NCBI GenBank assembly: GCA_964613485.1
Contig: CAZTHB010000020.1
Span: 1-14,848, forward strand
Length of the DNA: 14,848 nucleotides
From: JADZGC01 sp964613485
Lineage (GTDB): Bacteria > Patescibacteriota > Saccharimonadia > CAILAD01 > GCA-016700035
Direction of reading: 5' to 3'
Shown piece by piece: positions 1-5,577 of this stretch (position 1 is the first letter of the stretch; every line of letters begins with the position of its first letter). The notes beneath the pieces were generated by a model, which did no database searches, was not told the origin of the DNA, and worked only from the letters and a program-made list of their open reading frames with translations. Position numbers and translations under genes: made by a program.

Positions 1-708
1 TGGGACGTCCCCTGCTCCGTCTGTGGCCGCAAGTGGTCACTGGCCGATGCTTTCGACATCCACTACGAGTCGAGAGATCGCACGGAGCCACTGACCGACT
101 GGGTCGGCAAGCCTTTCGCCGAGTACAAGCTGAGCCTGAAGGCTCGACAGGACGGCCACCACTGGGTGGCAGGCGAACTGGAACTCCGCAATGATCGGTT
201 CATCGACCTGTCGCCACACCCCTCGGGTCGTGAAGGCCAGGTCGTGAACGAGCGTGGCTGGGTTGGCCGCCATGGCGAGATCGGCCCGGACTACGTTGTT
301 CAGGAAGGCGACGAGGCCTCCGTGCACTCTCAGTTCTTCTTCCACACCGCATGCCACACCAGCATGATGGTCGCACGGCGTGAAGCCGAGTTCCGACTGA
401 TGTTCCGCCTGGCGGGCTTCGACTACATCACCCTCGACGCGGTGCCGAACCGCTACGGCGAGGCTGAGTACGGTGGCCCCTGGTTCGAGGTCTCGACTTC
501 GGTCGGCAAGATCCTGATCGGTTGGCGCCGGCGAGTGATCAACATCGACTGGTCAGCCACGGGTCAGCGCCTACTCCACCTCTTCGACGACGTCGAGGAC
601 ACGAAGGATCACACATACATCCACGCTTGGCGATCTGAGCAGGTGATCGACTACCTGCGCCGCATTCGTGAGGCGCTCTCCAAGGAGCCAGCAACAGCTG
701 CCTCGTAG
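1..708 (+). CDS. Hypothetical GC-rich protein with CxxC motif, 5' truncated by window
   Basis: The frame is open from the first base to a TAG at 706-708, giving 235 visible residues; the real start lies before the window. I do not recognise the family. A CxxC pair (visible residues 5 and 8, CSVC) sits at the left edge and an H-x2-C-H group (HTACH, about 115-119) lies mid-protein, so a zinc-binding fold is possible. The middle alternates charged and aromatic residues, the C-terminus is helical and charged, and no membrane segment is seen. Codon third positions are almost all G or C, unlike genes after 2580, which suggests an actinobacterial or actinophage origin. It ends just before a strong hairpin terminator and converges with the HTH gene. 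A GTG at 166 is in frame but lacks a good RBS, and the frame upstream is plainly coding. Confidence 0.7.
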   Translation, partial: WDVPCSVCGRKWSLADAFDIHYESRDRTEPLTDWVGKPFAEYKLSLKARQDGHHWVAGELELRNDRFIDLSPHPSGREGQVVNERGWVGRHGEIGPDYVVQEGDEASVHSQFFFHTACHTSMMVARREAEFRLMFRLAGFDYITLDAVPNRYGEAEYGGPWFEVSTSVGKILIGWRRRVINIDWSATGQRLLHLFDDVEDTKDHTYIHAWRSEQVIDYLRRIREALSKEPATAAS

Positions 709-714
709 CAGCTA

Positions 715-741
715 GCCCGGGACTACGGTCCCGGGCGTTCT
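715..741 (+). terminator. Rho-independent terminator of the CxxC gene
   Basis: A perfect 9-bp stem (GCCCGGGAC 715-723, GTCCCGGGC 728-736) is closed by the loop TACG on a C-G pair, i.e. a cUNCGg-type ultra-stable tetraloop. A short T-containing tail (GTTCTTATTT) follows. It starts 7 bases after the stop codon and also sits between two convergent genes. Confidence 0.8.
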
Positions 742-744
742 TAT

Positions 745-1155
745 TTATGCCCACCCTCTCGGCCGGAACTCTACCCCTTCAGCCTTCAGATGTCGACCAA
801 TCGTTGTCGGAGGCCAGCCAATCAGCTGGCTGATGTCTGCAAGCGAGTACCCTGCTTCGTAGAGCTCGCGAGCATCGGCGGTGACCTGATCGGTCCAGCC
901 TGCATACTTGGGCACCCCTGCCTTGCGAAGCTGACGTATGACGGTCGACCTGTCGACGCTGAAGCGCTGAGCTAGTTCGACGATCTTCTCCCCTTCCCGG
1001 TAGCGGGTCACTATCTCCTCGGAAGTCTCAGCTGAAACCCTGACGGGGCGGCTCCGTGCTGACTTCCGGCCATCGTCGGAGGAGATGTAGACGGTCGGGT
1101 CAATCTGGACCAGAGAGAATCCTGACCGCGAGAACCGTCCCAGAAGGTCCACCAT
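745..1155 (-). CDS. Small double helix-turn-helix DNA-binding protein
   Basis: This is a 136-residue protein from ATG 1155. I chose that start over the GTG at 1203 because GGAAAGGGG lies 8 bases upstream, whereas the GTG abuts the tRNA. Residues about 45-80 form a resolvase/invertase-type HTH (EEIVTRYREGEKIVELAQRF, then VDRSTVIRQLRKAGV). Residues about 92-125 form a second, similar HTH (ARELYEAGYSLADISQLIGW, then PPTTIGRHLKAEGV). There is no recombinase catalytic domain, so it is more likely a regulator or excisionase-like DNA binder than an invertase. It is GC-rich and foreign in codon style like its neighbours. Its RBS lies inside a hairpin that is a plus-strand terminator. The exact family and target are unknown. 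Confidence 0.75.
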   Translation of the reverse strand: MVDLLGRFSRSGFSLVQIDPTVYISSDDGRKSARSRPVRVSAETSEEIVTRYREGEKIVELAQRFSVDRSTVIRQLRKAGVPKYAGWTDQVTADARELYEAGYSLADISQLIGWPPTTIGRHLKAEGVEFRPRGWA

Positions 1156-1158
1156 GAT

Positions 1159-1183
1159 AAGCACCCCTTTCCGGGGTGTTTTT
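1159..1183 (+). terminator. Plus-strand terminator overlapping the HTH gene's RBS
   Basis: A 9-pair stem (1159-1167 with 1173-1181, one G-T pair, core CACCCC/GGGGTG) is followed by five Ts on the plus strand (1179-1183). It lies just before the tRNA-Ala promoter region and would insulate it from upstream plus transcripts. On the minus strand the same bases form a hairpin around the Shine-Dalgarno of the HTH gene. Confidence 0.6.
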
Positions 1184-1205
1184 CTGTAGTAGAATGAAGC
1201 CACAC

Positions 1206-1278
1206 GGGGCTATAGCTCAGCTGATAGAGCGCTGCATTCGCATTGCAGGGGTCGGGAGTTTGAATCTCCCTAGCTCCA
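1206..1278 (+). tRNA. tRNA-Ala (anticodon CGC)
   Basis: A full cloverleaf can be drawn: acceptor GGGGCTA/TAGCTCC with the alanine identity pair G3:U70, D stem GCTC/GAGC, anticodon stem CTGCA/TGCAG with loop TTCGCAT (anticodon CGC, decoding GCG), T stem GGGAG/CTCCC, and discriminator A73. The 3' CCA is not encoded (ACC then G), unlike the three tRNA-Leu genes here. The usual G19-C56 tertiary pair is replaced by A19 and T56, a compensatory pair. A -10-like TAGAAT (1190-1195) lies 10 bases upstream. Confidence 0.93.
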
Positions 1279-1286
1279 CCGATATA

Positions 1287-1315
1287 TTGACTAATTTACT
1301 CATTTGTGCTATAAT
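1287..1315 (+). promoter_or_regulatory. Near-consensus sigma70 promoter of the metalloprotease gene
   Basis: TTGACT (1287-1292), a 17-base spacer and a perfect TATAAT (1310-1315) begin 9 bases after the tRNA-Ala. The AT-rich stretch contrasts with the GC-rich sequence on both sides. Predicted transcription start is about 1322, leaving a leader of about 155 bases before the ATG at 1478. Confidence 0.85.
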
Positions 1316-1339
1316 TATTGCTTGTAAGTGGTTCTTTTA

Positions 1340-1421
1340 CAGATAGGGGCGGCTTCTAGGGGGTATCTGCACTACATCTGACCAACAGATAAGCGCTAGA
1401 TACCCGTTGGCAGCCGCCCTT
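1340..1421 (+). promoter_or_regulatory. Structured 5' leader with alternative hairpins (riboswitch-like)
   Basis: Outer stem AGGGGCGGCT (1345-1354) pairs with AGCCGCCC and flanking Ts (1412-1421). Inner stem GGGTATCT (1361-1368) pairs with AGATACCC (1398-1405). An apical ATCTG (1376-1380) pairs with CAGAT (1386-1390). TATCTG (1364-1369) can instead pair with CAGATA (1386-1391), which is mutually exclusive with the inner and apical stems, and another copy of CAGATA lies at 1340-1345. A small hairpin ACACC/GGTGT (1442-1456) sits before the RBS. No known riboswitch class is recognised. Confidence 0.55.
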
Positions 1422-1477
1422 CTCTCGCAGAAGGACACCCGACACCCGTCAGGTGTTTCCCTCGGCAAGGAGAAACC

Positions 1478-2518
1478 ATGCACCTCAACAAGTTCAGAAT
1501 CAGCATGATCGCGCTCTTCGTGAGCCTGATCGCCTCGACTACGATGGCCTGCACGCCGCAGACCCCGGTCGACCCCAACCCGACAACCACAACGTCGAGC
1601 ACCACCAGCACCACCCCCATCCCCACCACCTGGGACTTCTCCCTCCGCGTGGGGGTGACGTCGGATCTGGTCACCAAGTACGGTGGCCTCACCGCCATCC
1701 GTACCAAGATCGACCAGCAGCTCGTGGAGGTGAATGCCCGGTACGCCGGCTTCACCAAGCCAATCCGTTGGACCGTCGGTGAGCTCTACACCTACTCCCA
1801 GCCCGCCTGGGTGGAGGTCAACTCCAGCTTCGCCAGCAACCACGCCGGACAGGACTTCCTCCTGCTCTACGCCGAAGGAACTGGTGGAGCAGGCTGGTAC
1901 GGCTCGCAGCACAGCATCGTGATCGACTGGGCGCCCGCTTCGAGTGGCATCTTCGACACGAATGCGATGTACGCGCTCGTCCATGAGCTCGGGCACGCCC
2001 GAGGCATGATCGACATGTACCAGTTGCAGGTGTCCTCCAACCCGATCAGTGGCGGACTCTACGCTCCGCCGGCCGGGTTCATGACCTACCCCTACGGCGC
2101 AACCGACTTCGACGCCTACAACCAGGCGATCGGCAATGCCGCTGGACCGGACGTCAACTATGACGTCATCGTGCCGGACAACCTGCCCACCAGCTACAAG
2201 GTGGTCGTCAAGAACCTGTCCGGCACCACCGTCAGCGGTGCGAGCGTCTCGCTCTACCCGATGAGCTGGGGTGCAGGGTCGATCTCGACCAGCGCACTCC
2301 AGACCGGCAGCACGAGCACGAACGGAATCTGGACCACCCCGTCCAACCCGTTCGTCCCGTCCGTCGGCCAGCCATGGGATCTCACGTATCCCCTCCTGCT
2401 CATCAAGGCCACGTCCGCCGGCAAGACCGGCTACGGCTGGGTGAGCCTTCCCGACGCAGGGCTGGCGTACTTCGCCAACCCGACCGCTGCGTTCTCGGTG
2501 ACCGTCACGGTCGCCTGA
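1478..2518 (+). CDS. Secreted lipoprotein metalloprotease, snapalysin-like HExxHxxGxxD
   Basis: The protein has 346 residues, with AAGGAG 5 bases before the ATG. The N-terminus is a lipoprotein-type signal: basic n-region, hydrophobic stretch about 8-20, then TTMAC with Cys25 as a relaxed lipobox. A Thr/Ser/Pro linker follows (about 26-51). The catalytic domain (about 52-230) holds HELGHARGMID at 169-179, i.e. HExxHxxGxxD. This matches the metzincin zinc motif with Asp as third ligand, known from snapalysin-type (M7) proteases of actinobacteria. MTYPYG (202-207) could supply the Met-turn. Residues about 238-346 look like a beta-sandwich (Ig or carboxypeptidase-regulatory-like) domain. Codons are strongly GC3, unlike native genes. 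It sits alone between a consensus promoter and a terminator, a self-contained unit. Likely a surface protease acting outside the cell; the substrate is unknown. Lipidation is less certain than the protease call. Confidence 0.85.
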   Translation: MHLNKFRISMIALFVSLIASTTMACTPQTPVDPNPTTTTSSTTSTTPIPTTWDFSLRVGVTSDLVTKYGGLTAIRTKIDQQLVEVNARYAGFTKPIRWTVGELYTYSQPAWVEVNSSFASNHAGQDFLLLYAEGTGGAGWYGSQHSIVIDWAPASSGIFDTNAMYALVHELGHARGMIDMYQLQVSSNPISGGLYAPPAGFMTYPYGATDFDAYNQAIGNAAGPDVNYDVIVPDNLPTSYKVVVKNLSGTTVSGASVSLYPMSWGAGSISTSALQTGSTSTNGIWTTPSNPFVPSVGQPWDLTYPLLLIKATSAGKTGYGWVSLPDAGLAYFANPTAAFSVTVTVA

Positions 2519-2539
2519 TCACGCTGTCCATACAAACCA

Positions 2540-2576
2540 AGAGCCCCGGCTAGTCCGGGGCTCTACTACTTTATTT
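2540..2576 (+). terminator. Terminator of the metalloprotease gene
   Basis: A perfect 10-bp stem AGAGCCCCGG (2540-2549) / CCGGGGCTCT (2555-2564) with loop CTAGT is followed by a weak T-rich tail (ACTACTTTATTT). It starts 21 bases after the stop. GC-rich style ends here. Confidence 0.8.
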
Positions 2577-2596
2577 ACAGATATATAAACTTTTGA

Positions 2597-2908
2597 TTAA
2601 GCCGCTTTATCCTGCTCGGCTGCAGCATCTGCCGCTGCAATCTCCTGCATCTTTGCTTCGATTATAGTCTGGTCAGTTGGCGCTACACCACTCTCACCAG
2701 CCAATGCATCAAGAGCCCGCACGCGCAATGCCTGACGCGCCGCGGCTTCCTCTGCATTCACAGCTCGAGTCTCGGCAGTAATCGCTCGCTGCTCTTGGGT
2801 ATTATCGGGATTACTTAGCATCTCACGCAGGCGTGCTACAAGACCTCTATGTTCTTTAGGGTGTTGCATTTCTGATGTAGATTCTTCACGTCTTTCATTT
2901 TCAACCAT
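2597..2908 (-). CDS. Small charged helical hypothetical protein
   Basis: A 103-residue protein starts at ATG 2908 with AAGGAG about 10 bases upstream. The family is not recognised. The sequence is rich in Glu, Ala, Arg and Gln with long predicted helices (for example around residues 40-70, EQRAITAETRAVNAEEAAAR), suggesting a coiled coil. No signal, Cys or membrane segment is seen, so it is probably cytoplasmic and soluble or a structural/partner protein. It is native in base composition and divergent from tRNA-Leu(TAA), which starts 60 bases upstream on the other strand. Confidence 0.75.
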   Translation of the reverse strand: MVENERREESTSEMQHPKEHRGLVARLREMLSNPDNTQEQRAITAETRAVNAEEAAARQALRVRALDALAGESGVAPTDQTIIEAKMQEIAAADAAAEQDKAA

Positions 2909-2968
2909 AACTCAAAATCTCCTTTATCCTTCGAGAATAGTGTATCATATATGAGTTCCAATACACTC

Positions 2969-3053
2969 GGGCGAGTGGTGGAATTGGTATACACGACGGA
3001 CTTAAAATCCGTTGCCGCAAGGCTTGTGGGTTCGAGTCCCACCTCGCCCACCA
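2969..3053 (+). tRNA. tRNA-Leu (anticodon TAA)
   Basis: Acceptor GGGCGAG/CTCGCCC, discriminator A and an encoded CCA (3051-3053). The anticodon stem ACGGA/TCCGT has loop CTTAAAA (TAA, decoding UUA). The long variable arm (class II) and the T arm GTGGG-TTCGAGT-CCCAC are as expected for leucine. Confidence 0.97.
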
Positions 3054-3063
3054 AAAAATATGC

Positions 3064-3110
3064 AATAAAAAAATCGCCGCACTCAGTCTATTTGAATGCG
3101 GCTTTGTTGT
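3064..3110 (-). terminator. Bidirectional terminator between tRNA-Leu and the CxxC operon
   Basis: GCCGCA (3076-3081) pairs with TGCGGC (3097-3102), extended past one mismatch by TC/GA. On the minus strand, shortly after the stem, there are seven Ts (plus-strand A run 3067-3073), 7 bases downstream of the operon's last stop. On the plus strand TTTGTTGTT follows, serving the tRNA. Confidence 0.8.
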
Positions 3111-3116
3111 TATCCA

Positions 3117-3503
3117 CTACTCATTGAGTACCAGGCAAGGATACCTGCCATCGTCAAATGCGCGGATAAATGCCGACACCGGACGTGGCCAGCGAGCATA
3201 CCTTGCATAGCTATCGCGCCCATTGGGCTGACCGACGGAACGAGGCCATAGGCGCCTGAGGGCAGCCATCTTCGCCCGATCTTCAGCCGTCACATCACTG
3301 ACATACAGCCAGATCGACAACGCATCTACCTGGGGTGGTTGACTGAACCCAGGCGCTAGAAAGCGCACCACGATGCATTCGAAGCAGTCCGCTTGTTTGC
3401 CCTGAGGGAATGTTGTCCGTGGCTCCAAACCAATCGTAACCCGCGCGGTGTTAAGTAGGTCGAAAGCTTTCTGAGCCCGGCGATCCAGAGCTGCTGGATT
3501 CAT
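3117..3503 (-). CDS. CxxC small protein, copy B of a tandem paralogous pair
   Basis: This is a 128-residue protein whose ATG overlaps the TGA of the upstream paralog by 4 bases (ATGA, 3500-3503), so translation is likely coupled. It aligns along its length with the upstream protein. Shared landmarks are ARVxxGL (20-26), PxG then CFEC (C40, C43), RxLxPG, a RLWP motif mid-protein and the C-terminal VSAFIRAFDDGRYPCLV. The CxxC core and conserved aromatic residues suggest a small metal-binding or redox domain, but no known family is recognised. Relative to its partner, the C-x-E-C core has lost the Pro-Ile-Ala that follows (IVV instead), and it has an extra insert before RLWP and an extra Cys near the end. 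It probably diverged after duplication. Confidence 0.78.
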   Translation of the reverse strand: MNPAALDRRAQKAFDLLNTARVTIGLEPRTTFPQGKQADCFECIVVRFLAPGFSQPPQVDALSIWLYVSDVTAEDRAKMAALRRLWPRSVGQPNGRDSYARYARWPRPVSAFIRAFDDGRYPCLVLNE

Positions 3504-3865
3504 CGCACAAGCTCCGGGTACTTGCCCGCATCGAAGTCACGAATAAACGCGCTCAGGCTATGAGGATATTTTACGGAGTCGGCAGTTTTGTTCAGCTTGT
3601 TTGCCGTCGGCCACAGTCTCTGTAGCTTTGCGATGCGCCGCCTTGCTGGAATTGACCCCTTGGCTGACGAAATAAGGCGTATCTCTCCTGCCCTCACTGC
3701 GATACCTTTCAAGCCGGGTGTCAAAGCACGTGCAATCGGGCACTCAAGGCAATTGTTCCGTTGTCCACGAGGTAAAGCCTTCAGAGGACATAAGCCCATC
3801 TCCACGCGTGCGCGATTGACTTCCTTCAGGACGATCGTCTTGCGCCGCTTTCGGACACTACTCAT
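3500..3865 (-). CDS. CxxC small protein, copy A of a tandem paralogous pair
   Basis: A 121-residue basic protein that opens the two-gene operon. GAGAGGGAGAG lies just before the ATG at 3865. Landmarks are a basic N-terminus (RKRRK), ARVEMGL (19-25), LPRGQRNNC with CLEC (C39, C42) followed by PIARAL, KLQRLWP, and a C-terminal LSAFIRDFDAGKYPELV. The motif set recurs in the downstream paralog. No membrane segment is present. The function is unknown; a single CxxC could coordinate metal only with other ligands or as a dimer. A divergent promoter candidate lies upstream at 3915-3943. Confidence 0.78.
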   Translation of the reverse strand: MSSVRKRRKTIVLKEVNRARVEMGLCPLKALPRGQRNNCLECPIARALTPGLKGIAVRAGEIRLISSAKGSIPARRRIAKLQRLWPTANKLNKTADSVKYPHSLSAFIRDFDAGKYPELVR

Positions 3866-3914
3866 AACTCTCCCTCTCTAGGTGCATCGGGTAAAGGACT
3901 CGATATAGCTTCAG

Positions 3915-3943
3915 ACTTTACTATGAATAATATTTATTGTCCA
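3915..3943 (-). promoter_or_regulatory. Candidate promoter of the CxxC operon
   Basis: On the minus strand TGGACA (3943-3938), a 17-base spacer and TAAAGT (3920-3915) give a fair sigma70 match. The predicted start is about 3908, some 43 bases before the ATG at 3865, leaving room for the RBS. Confidence 0.45.
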
Positions 3944-3990
3944 GATAGCTATTTGCATTCCGCTCATGCTTCGCGTAGCATAACAAGTAA

Positions 3991-3996
3991 TACTAT
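3991..3996 (+). promoter_or_regulatory. Candidate -10 box for a short-leader transcript of the membrane protein gene
   Basis: TACTAT lies 12 bases before the ATG at 4009, and there is no Shine-Dalgarno between them. The -35 is weak. An alternative is TTGCAT (3953-3958), 17 bases, TAGCAT (3976-3981). A small hairpin ATGCT/AGCAT (3966-3981) overlaps. Confidence 0.35.
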
Positions 3997-4008
3997 TCGA
4001 AGTTTGTC

Positions 4009-4653
4009 ATGGCAATCAAAAAAGCAATTCACCCCTCACTCACTGAAGCCCTACAGCAAGGTTGGCGCGCTACGTCACACTATCTCGGCTTCTATATCAC
4101 CCTCGTCTTATTGATCGTACTCTTCAATCTCATCCCATCTGTTGTTGATAGTATTTTTACTGATACCGGTTGGTTCTCCCCCGTGCTACGCGGTGTGTTT
4201 ATTATCCTTATCGCGCTCGTATCGCTCGGCATGGTTCGTACTACCCTACAGAGCGTAGACAGTAAAGAACCATCGCTGCCAGAGCTGTTCAAGGCTCATC
4301 TCTTTGGCAGATACCTTATTACTTCTATTCTTTACCTCATCGTATTTGTAGGTGGGCTCGTACTTTTCATCGCTCCAGGCATTTACTGGGGGCTACGCTA
4401 TCAATTTGCTACCTATCTCGTAGCCGAAGACCGCTACACCGTAGCCGAAGCGTTTGATGAATCTGCACGCATGGTCGAGGGCCACGAATGGGATCTTTTC
4501 GCCTACTGGCTCGTTATGTTCCTGCTCAATCTTCTTGGACTCTTATTCTTCGGTATTGGAGTCGTCATTACGCTCCCTATCACCCTCGTCGGCTACAGCT
4601 ACATCTATAAGCAGCTTCGCGCAGGTCGCACACATCCACCAAAAAAGAAATAG
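4009..4653 (+). CDS. Multi-pass membrane protein, GPDPase-membrane-domain/DUF975-like
   Basis: A 214-residue integral membrane protein with about five hydrophobic segments (roughly 25-45, 60-78, 103-128, 163-182, 184-202) and a basic C-terminal tail ending in PPKKK. The region from PGIYWGLRYQFATYLVAED to EAFDESARMVEGHEWDLF resembles the conserved block of membrane proteins of the DUF975 or glycerophosphodiesterase membrane-domain kind: a Pro-Gly before a helix, then an 'eAl..S..l..G..w.lf' pattern. That resemblance is a family-level impression. The transport or structural role is unknown. The ATG has no upstream SD, and a TACTAT -10 box 12 bases upstream suggests a nearly leaderless mRNA. Confidence 0.75.
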   Translation: MAIKKAIHPSLTEALQQGWRATSHYLGFYITLVLLIVLFNLIPSVVDSIFTDTGWFSPVLRGVFIILIALVSLGMVRTTLQSVDSKEPSLPELFKAHLFGRYLITSILYLIVFVGGLVLFIAPGIYWGLRYQFATYLVAEDRYTVAEAFDESARMVEGHEWDLFAYWLVMFLLNLLGLLFFGIGVVITLPITLVGYSYIYKQLRAGRTHPPKKK

Positions 4654-4716
4654 ATTTTCTACCACAAATCCTGTAAGATCGTTTCTTGCGCACCTATCTA
4701 CGCAGAAAGGTATATA

Positions 4717-4941
4717 ATGCCTAAGAAGACAACAGACCAATCTGCCCGTCTAAATCTCCGTCCATCTCAAGCGCTACGCGACCAGATATTTGAGATCGCT
4801 CATGAAGAACGTACTACGGCAGGTGAAGTCATCCGGCGCGCAATCAGTCTCTATGCAATATGCAGGCAGCTTACTGCAAATCAAGAACTATGCATCATCG
4901 ACACAGCTACCGGAGAAAAAACGAGACTTATCGTACTCTAG
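4717..4941 (+). CDS. Ribbon-helix-helix (CopG/Arc-type) DNA-binding protein
   Basis: A 74-residue protein with AGAAAGG before the ATG. Residues about 9-45 fit the RHH layout: a short strand (ARLNLRPS), helix 1 (QALRDQIFEIAHEER), a turn (TTAGEV) and helix 2 (IRRAISLYAICRQL). The remaining 25 residues form a small tail. Such proteins dimerise and bind operators through the strand pair, often as autoregulators or antitoxins. No toxin gene is adjacent; the upstream membrane protein is 63 bases away on the same strand and could be its target. A terminator follows 9 bases after the stop. Confidence 0.8.
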   Translation: MPKKTTDQSARLNLRPSQALRDQIFEIAHEERTTAGEVIRRAISLYAICRQLTANQELCIIDTATGEKTRLIVL

Positions 4942-4950
4942 TCAACTACT

Positions 4951-4985
4951 ACACCTTCCCCTACTAGGAAGGTGTCTTCATATTT
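4951..4985 (+). terminator. Terminator after the RHH gene
   Basis: A perfect 9-bp stem ACACCTTCC (4951-4959) / GGAAGGTGT (4967-4975), 7-base loop, then CTTCATATTT. The T tail is weak but placement just after a stop supports it. Confidence 0.7.
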
Positions 4986-5038
4986 CAGACATTTGTATGT
5001 CTACGCTGCCATACAATCTACATGGACGATAATATATA

Positions 5039-5079
5039 CCAAACAAAAAACCCAGCATATAGCTGGGCTCTTTGTTTGG
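5039..5079 (-). terminator. Terminator of tRNA-Leu(GAG)
   Basis: Read on the minus strand, GCCCAGC (5068-5062) loops over TATAT to GCTGGG (5056-5051) and runs into six Ts (5050-5045). An outer CCAAACAAA/TTTGTTTGG pairing can extend the stem and includes the tRNA's 3' CCA. Confidence 0.85.
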
Positions 5080-5165
5080 TGCGGACGAGAAGACTCGAAC
5101 TTCCACGACCTATTACGGTCACTAGCCCCTCAAGCTAGCGTGTCTACCAGTTCCACCACGTCCGC
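5077..5165 (-). tRNA. tRNA-Leu (anticodon GAG)
   Basis: Acceptor GCGGACG/CGTCCGC, discriminator A, encoded CCA (plus strand TGG 5077-5079). The anticodon stem CTAGC/GCTAG has loop TTGAGGG (GAG, decoding CUC). A long variable arm and a GGAAG-TTCGAGT-CTTCT T arm mark it as class II. Confidence 0.96.
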
Positions 5166-5233
5166 ACGATATTATCCCTATATAAGGAGCAAAACAGCAC
5201 CCATCGTACCAGATATGACACGATTTGTCACCC

Positions 5234-5572
5234 CTACCTCGGCACAAGCGAGGCAAGATAAATCAGACTAATACCAAGAGCGATCATCAATGGGAGCACA
5301 AAAATAAGATTGAAGTAATAATAGATCTTAAGCGGCTTATTCCAAACGCTACGTTGAGACTTTGGTCGTCGTTTCCAGCTTCGAACATACGTGTCCCATA
5401 TCGAGCGAGATTGCACGATGGTCCAAATGCCGGTCACAATCATCCCTGCACCCAATCCAAGCTGACCAAAAAGATTGCCGAAGTATGTCAAAATAAGCAA
5501 CCAGAGGAATATTGTTAATATGCCAAGCTCGCTGATAAGGTTGCCGGTACGAAGTGCCTTAGAGAGTGTCAT
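5234..5572 (-). CDS. Small three-helix membrane protein
   Basis: A 112-residue protein with hydrophobic segments at about 12-31, 37-54 and 83-108, and a basic cytosolic-type loop between the second and third (SWKRRPKSQR). The family is not recognised. The start codon lies 5 bases after the stop of the FAD-linked oxidase and lacks a clear RBS, so translational coupling is likely. The pairing suggests it anchors or serves the oxidase, but that is inference only. Confidence 0.72.
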   Translation of the reverse strand: MTLSKALRTGNLISELGILTIFLWLLILTYFGNLFGQLGLGAGMIVTGIWTIVQSRSIWDTYVRSWKRRPKSQRSVWNKPLKIYYYFNLIFVLPLMIALGISLIYLASLVPR

Positions 5573-5577
5573 AGTTG

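Noticed and set aside
745..1155. Site-specific recombinase of the invertase/resolvase family
   Set aside because: Only the HTH portions resemble that family; the serine catalytic domain is absent.
1206..1278. tRNA-Ala as an integration site with duplicated 3' end
   Set aside because: I looked for a repeat of the tRNA 3' end elsewhere in the window and saw none, and no integrase gene is present.
5216..5230. TGACA-CGATT-TGTCA inverted repeat as an operator or terminator
   Set aside because: Five-base arms without a T tract or nearby promoter; expected by chance.
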